From an uncultured Lysobacterales bacterium (GTDB lineage Bacteria > Pseudomonadota > Gammaproteobacteria > Xanthomonadales > SZUA-36), in assembly GCA_937924405.1 (NCBI GenBank), contig CALDVW010000017.1, forward strand, positions 1-64,000: DNA of 64,000 nucleotides, written 5' to 3'. Below, piece by piece: positions 50,209 through 59,209 of this stretch. The stretch's first letter is position 1, and every line of letters begins with the position of its first letter. A program made the translations under genes and the position numbers. The notes beneath the pieces were generated by a model that was given only the letters and a program-made list of their open reading frames with translations, did not search any database and had not been told where the DNA came from.

Positions 50209-50298
50209 TCAGATGGTGGAACAGGCTCCGCACGGCTGGCTCTTACGCATACAAGCGCAACAGCAACAGGTGAACATGCGGTTTGGAAGGGTCTTCAT
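50209..50298 (-). CDS. Cysteine-rich leader peptide (candidate cysteine-responsive uORF)
   Basis: A 29-codon ORF, MKTLPNRMFTCCCCAC followed by MRKSQPCGACSTI, with seven cysteine codons, four of them consecutive. It ends about 100 nt upstream of the cysteine-synthase-like gene on the same strand. There is no Shine-Dalgarno, but a TTGACA -35 lies so that transcription would begin at or beside its ATG, suggesting leaderless translation. An internal ATG at 50277 is an alternative start. This fits polycysteine leader ORFs that attenuate sulfur-assimilation operons in mycobacteria. In this gammaproteobacterial setting it is inferred only from sequence. Confidence 0.6.
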   Translation of the reverse strand: MKTLPNRMFTCCCCACMRKSQPCGACSTI

Positions 50299-50305
50299 AC
50301 GGGAA

Positions 50306-50335
50306 AGGCTAGCCTGTATCAATTGCAGATGTCAA
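50306..50335 (-). promoter_or_regulatory. Candidate promoter for the cysteine leader and synthase gene
   Basis: A perfect -35 TTGACA (50335-50330) and a weak -10 TAGCCT (50311-50306) are spaced 18 nt apart on the minus strand. The predicted start falls within a base or two of the leader ATG at 50298. Confidence 0.4.
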
Positions 50336-50376
50336 CGGTTTGTGTATGCTCGACTCATTGAGAGCAGGCCAGCAAA

Positions 50377-51597
50377 GTGCATACAAATTCAATTCAGACC
50401 AATCATATTCTCGAGGGCGTCCGCTATGAAATCCGAGGTGAGCTGGCCCATCGCGCAATGGAGTTGGAACGCCAGGGCTACGAGATCATCTCGCTGAACA
50501 TCGGCAATCCGGGGCTGTTCGGCTACCGCACGCCTGAGACGATGCGCCTGGCGATGATCGAAAACCTGTCACAAAGCGAGGCCTATTGTCATCAAAAAGG
50601 CATCTTTCCGGCCCGGGAAGCGGTGGTCATGCAACAGCAGGACCGGGGCGTGATGGACATCACGGCCGAAGATGTATTCATGGGCAATGGCGTGAGCGAG
50701 TGTATCGACTTTACATTACGGGCATTGCTCAACAGTGGCGATGAATTGCTGGTGCCGAGCCCGGACTACCCGTTGTGGAGCGCAGCGGTCGCTCTGAATC
50801 ACGGCAAGCCGGTGTATTACAATTGCCTGCCGGAAACCGGCTTCCAGCCGGACCCTGACGAAATTCGCCGCCTGATTACGCCGCGCACCCGCGGAATCGT
50901 TTTGATCAACCCAAACAATCCCACCGGGTCAGTCTATGATCGCGATTTGCTGGAAGAGATAGCCCGGGTTGCGGAAGAGCAGCAGATCATCGTGTTCGCG
51001 GACGAGATTTACGACCAGATGCTGTATGGGGATGTGGAACACGTACCCATGGCAACGCTGGTGCATGACACCCTGTGCGCCACGTATAACGGGCTTTCAA
51101 AGATTTACCGTGCTTGCGGCTACCGGGTCGGCTGGGTCGCCTTCTCCGGTGAGCGGGAAAATGCCGCGGACTATTTACATGCAGTGGAGCTGCTCACCTC
51201 GCTGCGGTTGTGCGCCAATGTCCCAGGCCAGTGGGCAGTTCAGACTGCCCTGGGTGGTTACCAGAGCGTCCGCAAACTGACCGAGCCGGGAGGCCGTTTG
51301 TACCAGTCCCGTCAAGCCGTTATAGATGGCGTTAAAGCGAGTAAATACCTGGACTTACAGGTGCCTGACGGCGCCATGTATGCATTTCCCCGGGTCAGGG
51401 CCGATTTGTTCCCGGATTTTCACGATCAGCGCTTCGCACTGGAATTGCTGGAGAAAAAGCATGTATTGATCGCGCCGGGAGGCAGCTTCAACGTGCCTTA
51501 CAGGGACCACTTCCGGATCACGACCCTGCCAGATGAGCGCGAAATGGCGACGGTGTTCGAGCGAATGGAGGACGTGCTGGACTCCCTGGCAACCTGA
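50377..51597 (+). CDS. alaA: Alanine-type aminotransferase (AlaA-like)
   Basis: Class I PLP aminotransferase, 406 residues, closely following the E. coli AlaA (YfbQ) pattern: ISLNIGNPGLFGYRTPE, AYCHQKGIFPAREAV, MGNGVSECI, VPSPDYPLWSAAV, LINPNNPTGSVYD, FADEIYDQMLY, PLP lysine Lys242 in YNGLSKIYRACGYRVGW, and SLRLCANVPGQWAVQTALGGYQS. It probably exchanges alanine and 2-oxoglutarate or pyruvate. The start is GTG 50377 with a weak ribosome binding site. It is divergent from the cysteine-synthase-like unit and convergent with the TPR lipoprotein gene. Confidence 0.9.
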   Translation: MHTNSIQTNHILEGVRYEIRGELAHRAMELERQGYEIISLNIGNPGLFGYRTPETMRLAMIENLSQSEAYCHQKGIFPAREAVVMQQQDRGVMDITAEDVFMGNGVSECIDFTLRALLNSGDELLVPSPDYPLWSAAVALNHGKPVYYNCLPETGFQPDPDEIRRLITPRTRGIVLINPNNPTGSVYDRDLLEEIARVAEEQQIIVFADEIYDQMLYGDVEHVPMATLVHDTLCATYNGLSKIYRACGYRVGWVAFSGERENAADYLHAVELLTSLRLCANVPGQWAVQTALGGYQSVRKLTEPGGRLYQSRQAVIDGVKASKYLDLQVPDGAMYAFPRVRADLFPDFHDQRFALELLEKKHVLIAPGGSFNVPYRDHFRITTLPDEREMATVFERMEDVLDSLAT

Positions 51598-51627
51598 GTC
51601 TGTCAGGAATCCGGAAGTCCGGACTCA
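51595..51627. terminator. Inverted repeat between convergent alaA and TPR-lipoprotein genes
   Basis: TGAGTC (51595-51600) and GACTCA (51622-51627) enclose a TCCGGA-rich centre that can fold further. It spans the stop codons of both convergent genes. A bidirectional terminator is plausible, though there is no T tract. Confidence 0.3.
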
Positions 51628-52757
51628 TCGGCCAGAGTTATGGAGCCGGGATCAATTTCCGGCGGCGCGAGTTTTTTAGCCCGAGCGAGGCTTACCCGGG
51701 CTTTTTTCGTCTGACCTATCGAATTTTGGGATTGCGCCAGAGTCTGGTGAAACCGGTATTCTGACTTCTCGAGCCTGATAGCGCGATTCAGCAAAATAAC
51801 GGCATCGGAATAGCGCTCCTCGTCGTTGGCGATCTCCGCCAGGTAATGCAGGTAATACGGGTTATTGCGCCGTATTTTTTCGACCCGGGCAGCAAGCGCC
51901 TCGGCTGCTTCAATTTGGCCTTCTTCCTCAAGAATAAGATAGAGGTTATTGAGCGAGACCGAATGCTGGGGGTCAATTTCCAGGGCTGTCTGGTAAGCGG
52001 TCTTCGCTGCGTCGGTCTGATCGTTGCGGCGGTAGATTACCCCCAGGTTCGACCACACATAGGCGAGCTCCGTTCGGGTTTCCAACGCCGTTTTCAAGTA
52101 AGCATATGCCGTAGCCAGATCGTTATCGATCAGCGCGTCCACCCCCAGGTTGTTATAAAATTGCGCTTCCGCTTCCTGGTCACTCAACCGCCTGACTTCT
52201 TCATAGGGCTCGGTCTTTCTGCGGCTCACATCGATCACATAATCCACGCCGCGATCCTCGACGGCCGCGTTGATGTGCATGCTTACCAGGCTGGTGTCAT
52301 TAACATTGCTCCATTCCGCCGGAATGTTTACTTCCCGGTACCAGGCATCCAACCCGGCTTCCCGCGCCATCGCAATAAACATGTTTGAAAAGGTCAGGCA
52401 ATTCCCGGTTTTTTCCCTGAAAGCGTCCCGGGCAGTCAGCGTAACGAGGGGATCATACTCAAAGTCCAGCAGATAAGGATCCATCGCCGCGTAAGCGAGC
52501 GACCAAGCCCGCCCCCCATTCGTGGATTTGTTGTTGACGTGCGCTTCAATAAATTGCTTCATCTCCGGCGAAATTTCCAACACGTCGATGCGGCTGAATT
52601 GGTAATTCGGCAGATTTTTCAATTCCGGAATATTGCGGGAGGTCACCGAGGTGCTGGCACAAGCGGCCAACCATGAGGCAGCCAGCCACGCCGCGGCAAG
52701 GCGAAAGGCATTGCTTTGAGAATGTACTTTTGGCATCACCTTCATGTGAACGGCCAT
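51603..52757 (-). CDS. TPR-repeat lipoprotein with transglutaminase-like domain
   Basis: A 384-residue envelope lipoprotein (lipobox SWLAAC, Cys33). A transglutaminase-like cysteine-protease domain follows: GNCLTFSNMFIAMAREAGLDAWYREV (Cys), SMHINAAV (His), YVIDVS (Asp). It is followed by four or five tetratricopeptide repeats (AYAYLKTAL, VWSNLGVIYRRNDQTDAAKTAYQTALEIDP, YSDAVILLNRAIRLE). The fold pair suggests a scaffold or processing role at the outer membrane. The true function is unknown. ATG 52757 is used; ATG 52745 is equally possible and gives a shorter signal peptide. Confidence 0.78.
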   Translation of the reverse strand: MAVHMKVMPKVHSQSNAFRLAAAWLAASWLAACASTSVTSRNIPELKNLPNYQFSRIDVLEISPEMKQFIEAHVNNKSTNGGRAWSLAYAAMDPYLLDFEYDPLVTLTARDAFREKTGNCLTFSNMFIAMAREAGLDAWYREVNIPAEWSNVNDTSLVSMHINAAVEDRGVDYVIDVSRRKTEPYEEVRRLSDQEAEAQFYNNLGVDALIDNDLATAYAYLKTALETRTELAYVWSNLGVIYRRNDQTDAAKTAYQTALEIDPQHSVSLNNLYLILEEEGQIEAAEALAARVEKIRRNNPYYLHYLAEIANDEERYSDAVILLNRAIRLEKSEYRFHQTLAQSQNSIGQTKKARVSLARAKKLAPPEIDPGSITLADESGLPDS

Positions 52758-52901
52758 TCGAGCCACAGCCCTATTTTACATCATGCTTGAGGTCAATTTA
52801 CTTGTCTGTTCCTGTGGCTGTCCCCATCTGATTAGGCGACAATAGTACGGTCACAGAAAACTGATTTGGCGCCCCGACAGAACCCCCGCGGAGAACAAGA
52901 C

Positions 52902-54020
52902 ATGAAACCCGTTGAAAAACCGGGAAATCCCAATTTTTCTTCCGGGCCTTGCAGTAAACGGCCTGGTTATGACGTCAGTCGCCTTTCAATGGAAACCCTG
53001 GGCCGGTCGCATCGCTCGGCATTGGGGAAAAAGGTCTTGCAATTGGTCTGCACGGAGACTGCTGAGCTGTTGGGTTTGCCTGCCGATTACCGGGTTGGTG
53101 TAGTCCCCGCTTCGGACACCGGTGCTGTGGAAATGGCTCTGTGGTCGCTGCTGGGTGCGCGTCCGGTCGATGTGCTGGCGTGGGAGTCATTCGGGAGGGG
53201 CTGGCTGGTTGACATCACGCAGCACCTTCAACTGGAGAACGTCCGCACCATTTCCGCAGATTACGGTGAGTTGCCTGAGCTGGATCTGGTGGATCCGGAA
53301 CACGATATCGTGTTTACCTGGAACGGCACCACGTCCGGGGTTAAGGTTCCCGATGGCGACTGGATCAGTGATGACCGCTCCGGCCTGACCATCTGTGATG
53401 CGACGTCGGCCGTGTTCGCGATGGAGCTGCCCTGGGACAAGCTCGATGTGGTGACTTACAGCTGGCAAAAAGTATTGGGTGGGGAAGGGGCTCACGGCAT
53501 GTTGATTCTTAGCCCCAGAGCGGTCGAGAGACTTGAGAGCTATACCCCTGCCTGGCCACTGCCGAAGATTTTCCGCCTGACCAAGGGCGGCAAGCTGATC
53601 GAGGGTGTATTCCGGGGTGCAACCATCAACACACCTTCCATGCTATGCGTGGCGGATTACCTCGACTCTCTTATGTGGATCCGGCAAATCGGCGGCGTCG
53701 AAGCCGCCATCGAACGGTCCGGGCAAAACCTGGCGGTGATCGAGGCGTTTGTCGATTCTCACGACTGGATACATTTTCTTGCCCAGAATAAAGCCCTGCG
53801 TTCCAATACCAGTGTTTGCCTGACCGTGGATCTTGACGATGAGAAAGTGAAGGATATGACCAGCCTGCTTGACGCTGAAGGCGTAGCCCACGATATAGGC
53901 GCCTACCGTGATGCGCCTGCCGGATTGAGAATCTGGTGCGGGGCAACCGTTGAAACAAGAGACGTGGAAAAACTGATGCCCTGGCTGGAATGGGCCTATG
54001 CGCAGGTCAAAGGAGAATAG
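52902..54020 (+). CDS. serC: Phosphoserine aminotransferase
   Basis: Second step of serine synthesis: 3-phosphohydroxypyruvate + glutamate to phosphoserine. The 372-residue class V aminotransferase has [65 protein letters not shown] and the PLP lysine Lys190 in [15 protein letters not shown]. This is the form found in alphaproteobacteria and some others rather than the E. coli type. GGAG 8 nt upstream of ATG 52902 supports that start. serA begins directly after its stop codon. Confidence 0.92.
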   Translation: MKPVEKPGNPNFSSGPCSKRPGYDVSRLSMETLGRSHRSALGKKVLQLVCTETAELLGLPADYRVGVVPASDTGAVEMALWSLLGARPVDVLAWESFGRGWLVDITQHLQLENVRTISADYGELPELDLVDPEHDIVFTWNGTTSGVKVPDGDWISDDRSGLTICDATSAVFAMELPWDKLDVVTYSWQKVLGGEGAHGMLILSPRAVERLESYTPAWPLPKIFRLTKGGKLIEGVFRGATINTPSMLCVADYLDSLMWIRQIGGVEAAIERSGQNLAVIEAFVDSHDWIHFLAQNKALRSNTSVCLTVDLDDEKVKDMTSLLDAEGVAHDIGAYRDAPAGLRIWCGATVETRDVEKLMPWLEWAYAQVKGE

Positions 54021-55196
54021 ATGCAAATGTACAAGATTCGAACCTTCAACCAGATTTCAGACATCGGTCTGAGCCGCTTTCCGATGGAGCGCTATGAAGT
54101 GGGTCCGGATGTGACGAATCCGGACGCCTATGTTCTTCGCAGTTACAAACTGCATGGTGAATCGGTGCCGGAGAGTGTGCTGGCAGTGGCAAGAGCAGGC
54201 GCCGGGGTGAACAACATACCCATAGATGAGTACACCCACCGGGGAATTGTCGTATTCAACACGCCTGGCGCAAACGCGAATGCGGTGAAGGAGATAGTGA
54301 CCGCGGCGCTGTTGCTTGGGTCGCGACGAATCTTCGACGGCATGAACCGGGTGCAGGAACTCACCGATATTCCGGACCCGGAACAAATGGCGAAACAGCT
54401 CGAAAAAGAAAAAAAGAAATACGCCGGCAGTGAAATTGCCGGTAAAACACTCGGCGTTGTCGGGTTGGGGGCGATTGGCTCGATGGTCGCCAATGCCGCA
54501 CTGGAAATGGGCATGCACGTAGCCGGCTACGACCCTGCGTTATCGGTAGAGGCCGCCTGGCGCTTATCTAGCCGGGTGGAGAAAGTGGACAGCCTGGAAG
54601 CCTTACTGAAGGTTTCTGATTTCGTCACTCTTCATGTGCCCGCCATCGAGCAGACACGTCACATGATCAATTCTGCAGCCCTGTTGAGGTTCAAACCCGG
54701 CGCGAAGCTGCTCAATTTTGCCCGCGAGCAGGTTGTCGATTCAGATGCTGTCGTAACCGCTCTCGACGAAGGCAGGCTGGGTGGATACATCAGCGACTTT
54801 CCAACACCCGCTCTGCTGGGCCGTGAGGACACCCTGTTGTTTCCTCACCTGGGCGCCAGCACCGGCGAGGCAGAAGAAAATTGCTCGGTCATGGCGGCGG
54901 AACAGCTGATGGATTTCCTGGAGAACGGAAACATCATGAATTCAGTCAATTACCCCCAGACCCGAATGGCAAGGGATGGGGGATACCGGATCACCTTTAC
55001 CAATGAGAACGTTCCGCGTGTTCTCGGCACCGTGTTGTCGGTGCTGGCAGACCACGACTACAACGTCATCGATATGGTCAACAAGAGTCTCTACGACATG
55101 GCTTACAACATTATCGACGTGGAAAATAGACCAACCCGGGAGATGATTGATGCCATATCGAAGGCCGAAGGCGTTATGCACGTACGCGTGATCTAG
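54021..55196 (+). CDS. serA: D-3-phosphoglycerate dehydrogenase
   Basis: First step of serine synthesis, NAD-dependent oxidation of 3-phosphoglycerate. The 391 residues comprise the substrate domain (RAGAGVNNIPIDEYTHRGIVVFNTPGANANAVKE), the NAD domain with GLGAIG (148-153) and the catalytic region VDSDAVVTAL-DFPTP-LFPHLGASTGEAEEN, and a C-terminal ACT domain (about 317-391, DHDYNVIDMVNKS) that normally mediates serine feedback inhibition. Start codon and serC stop are adjacent, so the two are co-translated. ppc follows within 25 nt. Confidence 0.94.
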   Translation: MQMYKIRTFNQISDIGLSRFPMERYEVGPDVTNPDAYVLRSYKLHGESVPESVLAVARAGAGVNNIPIDEYTHRGIVVFNTPGANANAVKEIVTAALLLGSRRIFDGMNRVQELTDIPDPEQMAKQLEKEKKKYAGSEIAGKTLGVVGLGAIGSMVANAALEMGMHVAGYDPALSVEAAWRLSSRVEKVDSLEALLKVSDFVTLHVPAIEQTRHMINSAALLRFKPGAKLLNFAREQVVDSDAVVTALDEGRLGGYISDFPTPALLGREDTLLFPHLGASTGEAEENCSVMAAEQLMDFLENGNIMNSVNYPQTRMARDGGYRITFTNENVPRVLGTVLSVLADHDYNVIDMVNKSLYDMAYNIIDVENRPTREMIDAISKAEGVMHVRVI

Positions 55197-55208
55197 GCAT
55201 TTGGTATA

Positions 55209-57941
55209 TTGCCGGTCATCGTGACTGATATCCGGCAAATCGAATTACCCGAGAAAGACCGTCCCTTGAGGGCAGACGTCAGCCTGCTGGGTTCCCTGGT
55301 GGGCGAGGTTCTCATCGACCAGCATGGTCCGGGCTTGCTTGCCAACGTGGAGGCAATCCGCAAGGCAGCCATTCTGCAACGGGAGGGGGACGGCGGTGAC
55401 GGCCTGGAATCTGCCTTGTCGGAGTTGGAGGCGGAACAGATTCTTTTAATTATCCAGGCTTTCGCCAGCTACCTGCGTGCAGTCAACCTGGCTGAAAAAG
55501 TACACCGCATCCGCCGTCGTCGCGCTTATCAGCGGGCCGATGCCGAGCCACAGCGCGGGAGCCTGGAGGCCGTTCTGGGTGTTTTGAAAGAGCAAGGGGT
55601 TGATGCGGTTTCGCTGGTCGATGAAATCAACTCCCTCAGGATTCAACCGGTTTTCACGGCACATCCCACCGAAGCCACGCGCCGGACCATTCAGGAGAAG
55701 GAATACGACATCGTTCTCAGGCTGGTTGAACGCCTGAATCCCGAGTTGACCCCCGGCGAGGAAAAACTGGCTTTGCGCAGAATTCGCGCCGCAATCACTT
55801 CTTCCTGGCAGACTCGCCTGGTGCCCCATATGCGCCCAACGGTGGCGGACGAGCTGGACAATATTTTATTCTACCTGACCGACATCCTCTACCGCGTGAC
55901 CCCGGTATTTTACGAGGCCTTTCAGGCAGCCTGGGAAAAACATTACGGCGAGTGTCCGGCAGAGTTTCTGCGGGGCATCATCCTCCGCTTCGGTTCCTGG
56001 GTGGGTGGCGACATGGATGGCAATCCCAACGTTACCTCGGGAACCATTCTCGCAACGCTGGCCCGGCAAAGAGCGGTCATCATCAGGCGTTACCTTCCGG
56101 AAATACGCCGTCTGGGCAGGTACCTGAGCCAATCTGCTTCTGAAATCGGAATTTCGCAGTCTGTGCAGCAACGCCTCGATCTTTACAGCCGGGAGATGCC
56201 GGAATTGCAGCAAGACATTCCGGAGCGGCACCAGGACATGCCTTACCGGTGTCTTCTGAAACTGATAGCCGGCCGGCTCGAGGCCACATTGAATGAGGAC
56301 GCGTACGCCTACCTCGCAATAGACGATTACATCAGTGACATCGAGCTGATCAGGGACAGCCTGCAGGATAATAAAGGCGACCATGCGGGCCTGTTCGGTG
56401 TGGAGCGTTTACTGCGCCGGATTCACACGTTCGGATTTCACCTGGTGACGCTGGATGTCCGCCAGGATGCCCTGCTACACCGGCGGGTTATCGGTGAATT
56501 GCTGGGTTGCAGCGACTGGGAGTTACGCGACTCGAGGCACAGGGCTGGAATTCTTGCGCAGTTGATCAGCGACAACAGCCTCCCGGAAATTCCCGAATCC
56601 AGGGAGATCTCCAGCGAAGCTGCAGAGGCCCTGGCCGTGTTTCGCGCTATTTCGGCGGCCCGTGAAATGTATGGCTTCTCCGCCATCGGCCTGTTTATCA
56701 TCAGTATGACCCAGGGTGCGGACGACGTGCTGACCGCACTGGCCCTTGCGGGAATCGCCAATCCTGGAAGCGAAGGGCCATCGAAGCTCGATGTGGCGCC
56801 GCTGCTGGAAACGGTCGATGACCTGGAAGCTGGCCCGGAAATCATCGAAGACCTGCTGACTCATGCGATCTACCGAAAGCACCTTGAAGGCCTGAGTAAT
56901 CGCCAGGCGGTGATGGTCGGTTATTCAGATAGTAACAAGGACAGTGGCATTGTCGCATCACGCTGGGCCTTGTACGAATCACAACGCCGCCTGGTGGAAA
57001 CAGGTGATACCAGGGGGATCGACATCGTGTTTTTCCACGGCCGGGGTGGCACGGTCAGCCGGGGCGGTGGAAACCTGGTCAATGGAATTCTCGGTGCGCC
57101 GCCCGGAACTGTTAAAGGGTTTCTTCGCTTGACCGAGCAGGGTGAGGTCATCAACCAGAAATACGGAGTGCGATTCCTCGCATTGCGCAACCTGGAACTG
57201 GTTACCGGCGCCACATTGACTCACAGCATGGCGGGCGCCTCGCAGGGGCTGAGTGGGGAAGAGAGCGAAATCATCACATTCATGGCGGAAACTTCGCGCA
57301 AGACTTTCCGTTCGATGGTATATGAAAACCAGGACTTTCCGGCTTATTTCCGCAGCACCACGCCGATAGATGTCATTGAGCAATTGAATATTGGTTCACG
57401 GCCTGCATCGAGACGCTCCGGCGCGGGTATCGAAAATCTTCGGGCGATTCCCTGGGTTTTCTCCTGGGCGCAGATCCGGGTGGGCTTCCCCGGAGTCTAT
57501 GGATTCGGCACCGCATTGAACCAGGCAATAGAAGAATACGGCATGCAATCCATCCGTGACATGCTTGGACACCAGGTTTTCTTCCAGGCCATGATCAACG
57601 ACGTCGAAATGGTTTTGGCAAAATCCGATCTCGGGATAGGCCAGCGTTACGCCAGCCTGGCCGGCCGGGAGCAGCAGGTTTTTTTCGCTGCGATCCGCCG
57701 CGAATTCGAGCTGGCGACACGGCGAATCCTGGAGTTGAAGCAGTTGGACAAGCTGCTCGATGACCAGCGCGTGTTGCAACGCAATATCCGCTTGCGTAAC
57801 CCCTACGTGGACCCATTACACTTGCTTCAGGTCGACCTGCTGCAGCGCTGGCGTGAGGGTGGGCGCGAGAACGACGATTTACTGGAAGCTTTGAAAGCCA
57901 CCGTCAAGGGCATCGCGTTGGGTATTCAGAATACCGGTTAA
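55209..57941 (+). CDS. ppc: Phosphoenolpyruvate carboxylase
   Basis: Irreversible anaplerotic carboxylation of PEP to oxaloacetate. The 910 residues carry the catalytic His in FTAHPTEATRRT (about 152), WVGGDMDGNP, the second signature YSDSNKDSG, the glycine loop FHGRGGTVSRGGG and the C-terminal LRNPYVDPLHLLQVDLLQRW ending IALGIQNTG, as in E. coli Ppc (883). The start is uncertain: TTG 55209 or GTG 55221, neither with a good Shine-Dalgarno. The DUF2505 gene follows 17 nt downstream. Confidence 0.95.
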   Translation: MPVIVTDIRQIELPEKDRPLRADVSLLGSLVGEVLIDQHGPGLLANVEAIRKAAILQREGDGGDGLESALSELEAEQILLIIQAFASYLRAVNLAEKVHRIRRRRAYQRADAEPQRGSLEAVLGVLKEQGVDAVSLVDEINSLRIQPVFTAHPTEATRRTIQEKEYDIVLRLVERLNPELTPGEEKLALRRIRAAITSSWQTRLVPHMRPTVADELDNILFYLTDILYRVTPVFYEAFQAAWEKHYGECPAEFLRGIILRFGSWVGGDMDGNPNVTSGTILATLARQRAVIIRRYLPEIRRLGRYLSQSASEIGISQSVQQRLDLYSREMPELQQDIPERHQDMPYRCLLKLIAGRLEATLNEDAYAYLAIDDYISDIELIRDSLQDNKGDHAGLFGVERLLRRIHTFGFHLVTLDVRQDALLHRRVIGELLGCSDWELRDSRHRAGILAQLISDNSLPEIPESREISSEAAEALAVFRAISAAREMYGFSAIGLFIISMTQGADDVLTALALAGIANPGSEGPSKLDVAPLLETVDDLEAGPEIIEDLLTHAIYRKHLEGLSNRQAVMVGYSDSNKDSGIVASRWALYESQRRLVETGDTRGIDIVFFHGRGGTVSRGGGNLVNGILGAPPGTVKGFLRLTEQGEVINQKYGVRFLALRNLELVTGATLTHSMAGASQGLSGEESEIITFMAETSRKTFRSMVYENQDFPAYFRSTTPIDVIEQLNIGSRPASRRSGAGIENLRAIPWVFSWAQIRVGFPGVYGFGTALNQAIEEYGMQSIRDMLGHQVFFQAMINDVEMVLAKSDLGIGQRYASLAGREQQVFFAAIRREFELATRRILELKQLDKLLDDQRVLQRNIRLRNPYVDPLHLLQVDLLQRWREGGRENDDLLEALKATVKGIALGIQNTG

Positions 57942-57958
57942 GTAAGAGGCGGGAGTAT

Positions 57959-58459
57959 ATGAAAACAGTAAAAGTGGAACACAAATACAGCCATGGCCTG
58001 AGTGATGTCTATGCCGCATTCAGGGACCCGGAGTTTTACATCGCAAAATTCGAAGGTATCGGCGACCGCAATGTCCAGGTCATGGAGCATGGTGAAGACG
58101 ACGATGGATTCTGGATAGAAATCGACCGTGAAGTTCCGGCGGATGCTCCCGGTGTCCTGAAGAAGTTCATGGGTGAATGGAATCAAATGGGCCAAACCGA
58201 AAACTGGTCCGAAGACGATGACGGGTGCCACAACGAGCTGGAGTTGCATACACGGGGTGTGCCCCTCGATATCAGCGGCAAAATGTTCCTCACGGGTGAT
58301 GACAGTGGTTGTGTAAACCGCGTCACCATGTACCTGAAATCTAATGTTCCACTACTCGGTGGGCAATTGGAAAAATTCGGCGCGATAAGGACTCAGGAAG
58401 GGCTCGATGCCGAATACGATTTCATTCGCAATTACCTGGATTCCCGGGGTGGAACCTAA
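57959..58459 (+). CDS. DUF2505 family protein
   Basis: A 166-residue soluble protein of unknown function, recognised as DUF2505 / START-like (SRPBCC) by its pattern: VKVEHKYSHGLSDVYAAFRDPEFYIAKFEGIGDRNVQV, an acidic strand region EDDDGFWIEIDREVPADAP, LEKFGAIRTQEGLDAEYDFIRNYL at the end. It lies directly after ppc and could share its transcript. No catalytic residues stand out. Confidence 0.75.
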   Translation: MKTVKVEHKYSHGLSDVYAAFRDPEFYIAKFEGIGDRNVQVMEHGEDDDGFWIEIDREVPADAPGVLKKFMGEWNQMGQTENWSEDDDGCHNELELHTRGVPLDISGKMFLTGDDSGCVNRVTMYLKSNVPLLGGQLEKFGAIRTQEGLDAEYDFIRNYLDSRGGT

Positions 58460-58493
58460 CGATTGATTTAAATCACTGTTCATTGCAGCCTTT

Positions 58494-58527
58494 TTGACCG
58501 ATAATACTGACCGACCGTACGGTCAGT
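58494..58527 (+). promoter_or_regulatory. Promoter and TetR-type operator of the efflux operon
   Basis: A -35 TTGACC (58494-58499) and weak -10 TACGGT (58518-58523) are spaced 18 nt. The -10 lies in an inverted repeat with 8-bp arms ACTGACCG (58506-58513) and CGGTCAGT (58520-58527), which contains a second perfect 12-bp palindrome GACCGTACGGTC (58513-58524). The TetR gene starts 26 bp downstream, so autorepression is likely. Confidence 0.6.
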
Positions 58528-58552
58528 GTATTTTTTTAATCGGGGAATCAAC

Positions 58553-59209
58553 GTGCAAGCGAGTGAAATCAGTACTGCGGCTACCAGGCAATCTGCAGGC
58601 GAAATTGCGATTCTGAAGGCCGCTATCCGCCTTTTTTCAGAAAATGGGTTTGATGGTGTGTCCATGCGCAGCGTGGCCGAGATTGCAGGGGTCAGTAAGG
58701 CCAATATCTACCACCACTTCGCATCCAAGGAAGCGCTGTACCTGGCGATCATGCAGGAGAGCGCCCAAAAACTTTCAGTCCTGGTTGATAACCTGGAAGA
58801 GGGTGACGGTGATTTTGAACAGCGATTGCGCGTTTTTGCCCAGGGTCACCTGGATCACCTGTTCGGTAACGCCTCGACCCTGCGGTTGATTCTCAGGGAA
58901 GTTTTTTCCGGTGATGACGAAAAAGGTCGTGTTCTGGTCGAGCAGGTCGTCGGCGGGATTCTTCTCCGCCTGTTTGAAATATTTAAAGAGGGGCAGGAGG
59001 CGGGGGTGCTCAGAGCCGGATTGGACCCCGCCCTTTGCGCCATGCTCCTGCTTGGAGTGGACCTGTTTTACTTTCAATCCCATGGCATGTTGAAGCATAT
59101 TCCGCAGGCCGGGTTCGCACTTCAGCGGGAGCAATACAGCAGGGAAATGATGGATGTCATTCTGAACGGCATGCTGGTTCAGGATGTGGAAGCGGGGGTG
59201 CAGCAATGA
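58553..59209 (+). CDS. TetR/AcrR family transcriptional repressor
   Basis: A 218-residue regulator. The N-terminal helix-turn-helix is clear: LKAAIRLFSENGFDGVSMRSVAEIAGVSKANIYHHFASKEALY, typical TetR. The C-terminal ligand domain is hydrophobic. The GTG at 58553 has GGGGA 6 nt upstream. The stop codon overlaps the adaptor start (ATGA), so it is the first gene of the RND operon, which it probably represses through the palindrome upstream. The inducing ligand is unknown. Confidence 0.9.
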   Translation: MQASEISTAATRQSAGEIAILKAAIRLFSENGFDGVSMRSVAEIAGVSKANIYHHFASKEALYLAIMQESAQKLSVLVDNLEEGDGDFEQRLRVFAQGHLDHLFGNASTLRLILREVFSGDDEKGRVLVEQVVGGILLRLFEIFKEGQEAGVLRAGLDPALCAMLLLGVDLFYFQSHGMLKHIPQAGFALQREQYSREMMDVILNGMLVQDVEAGVQQ

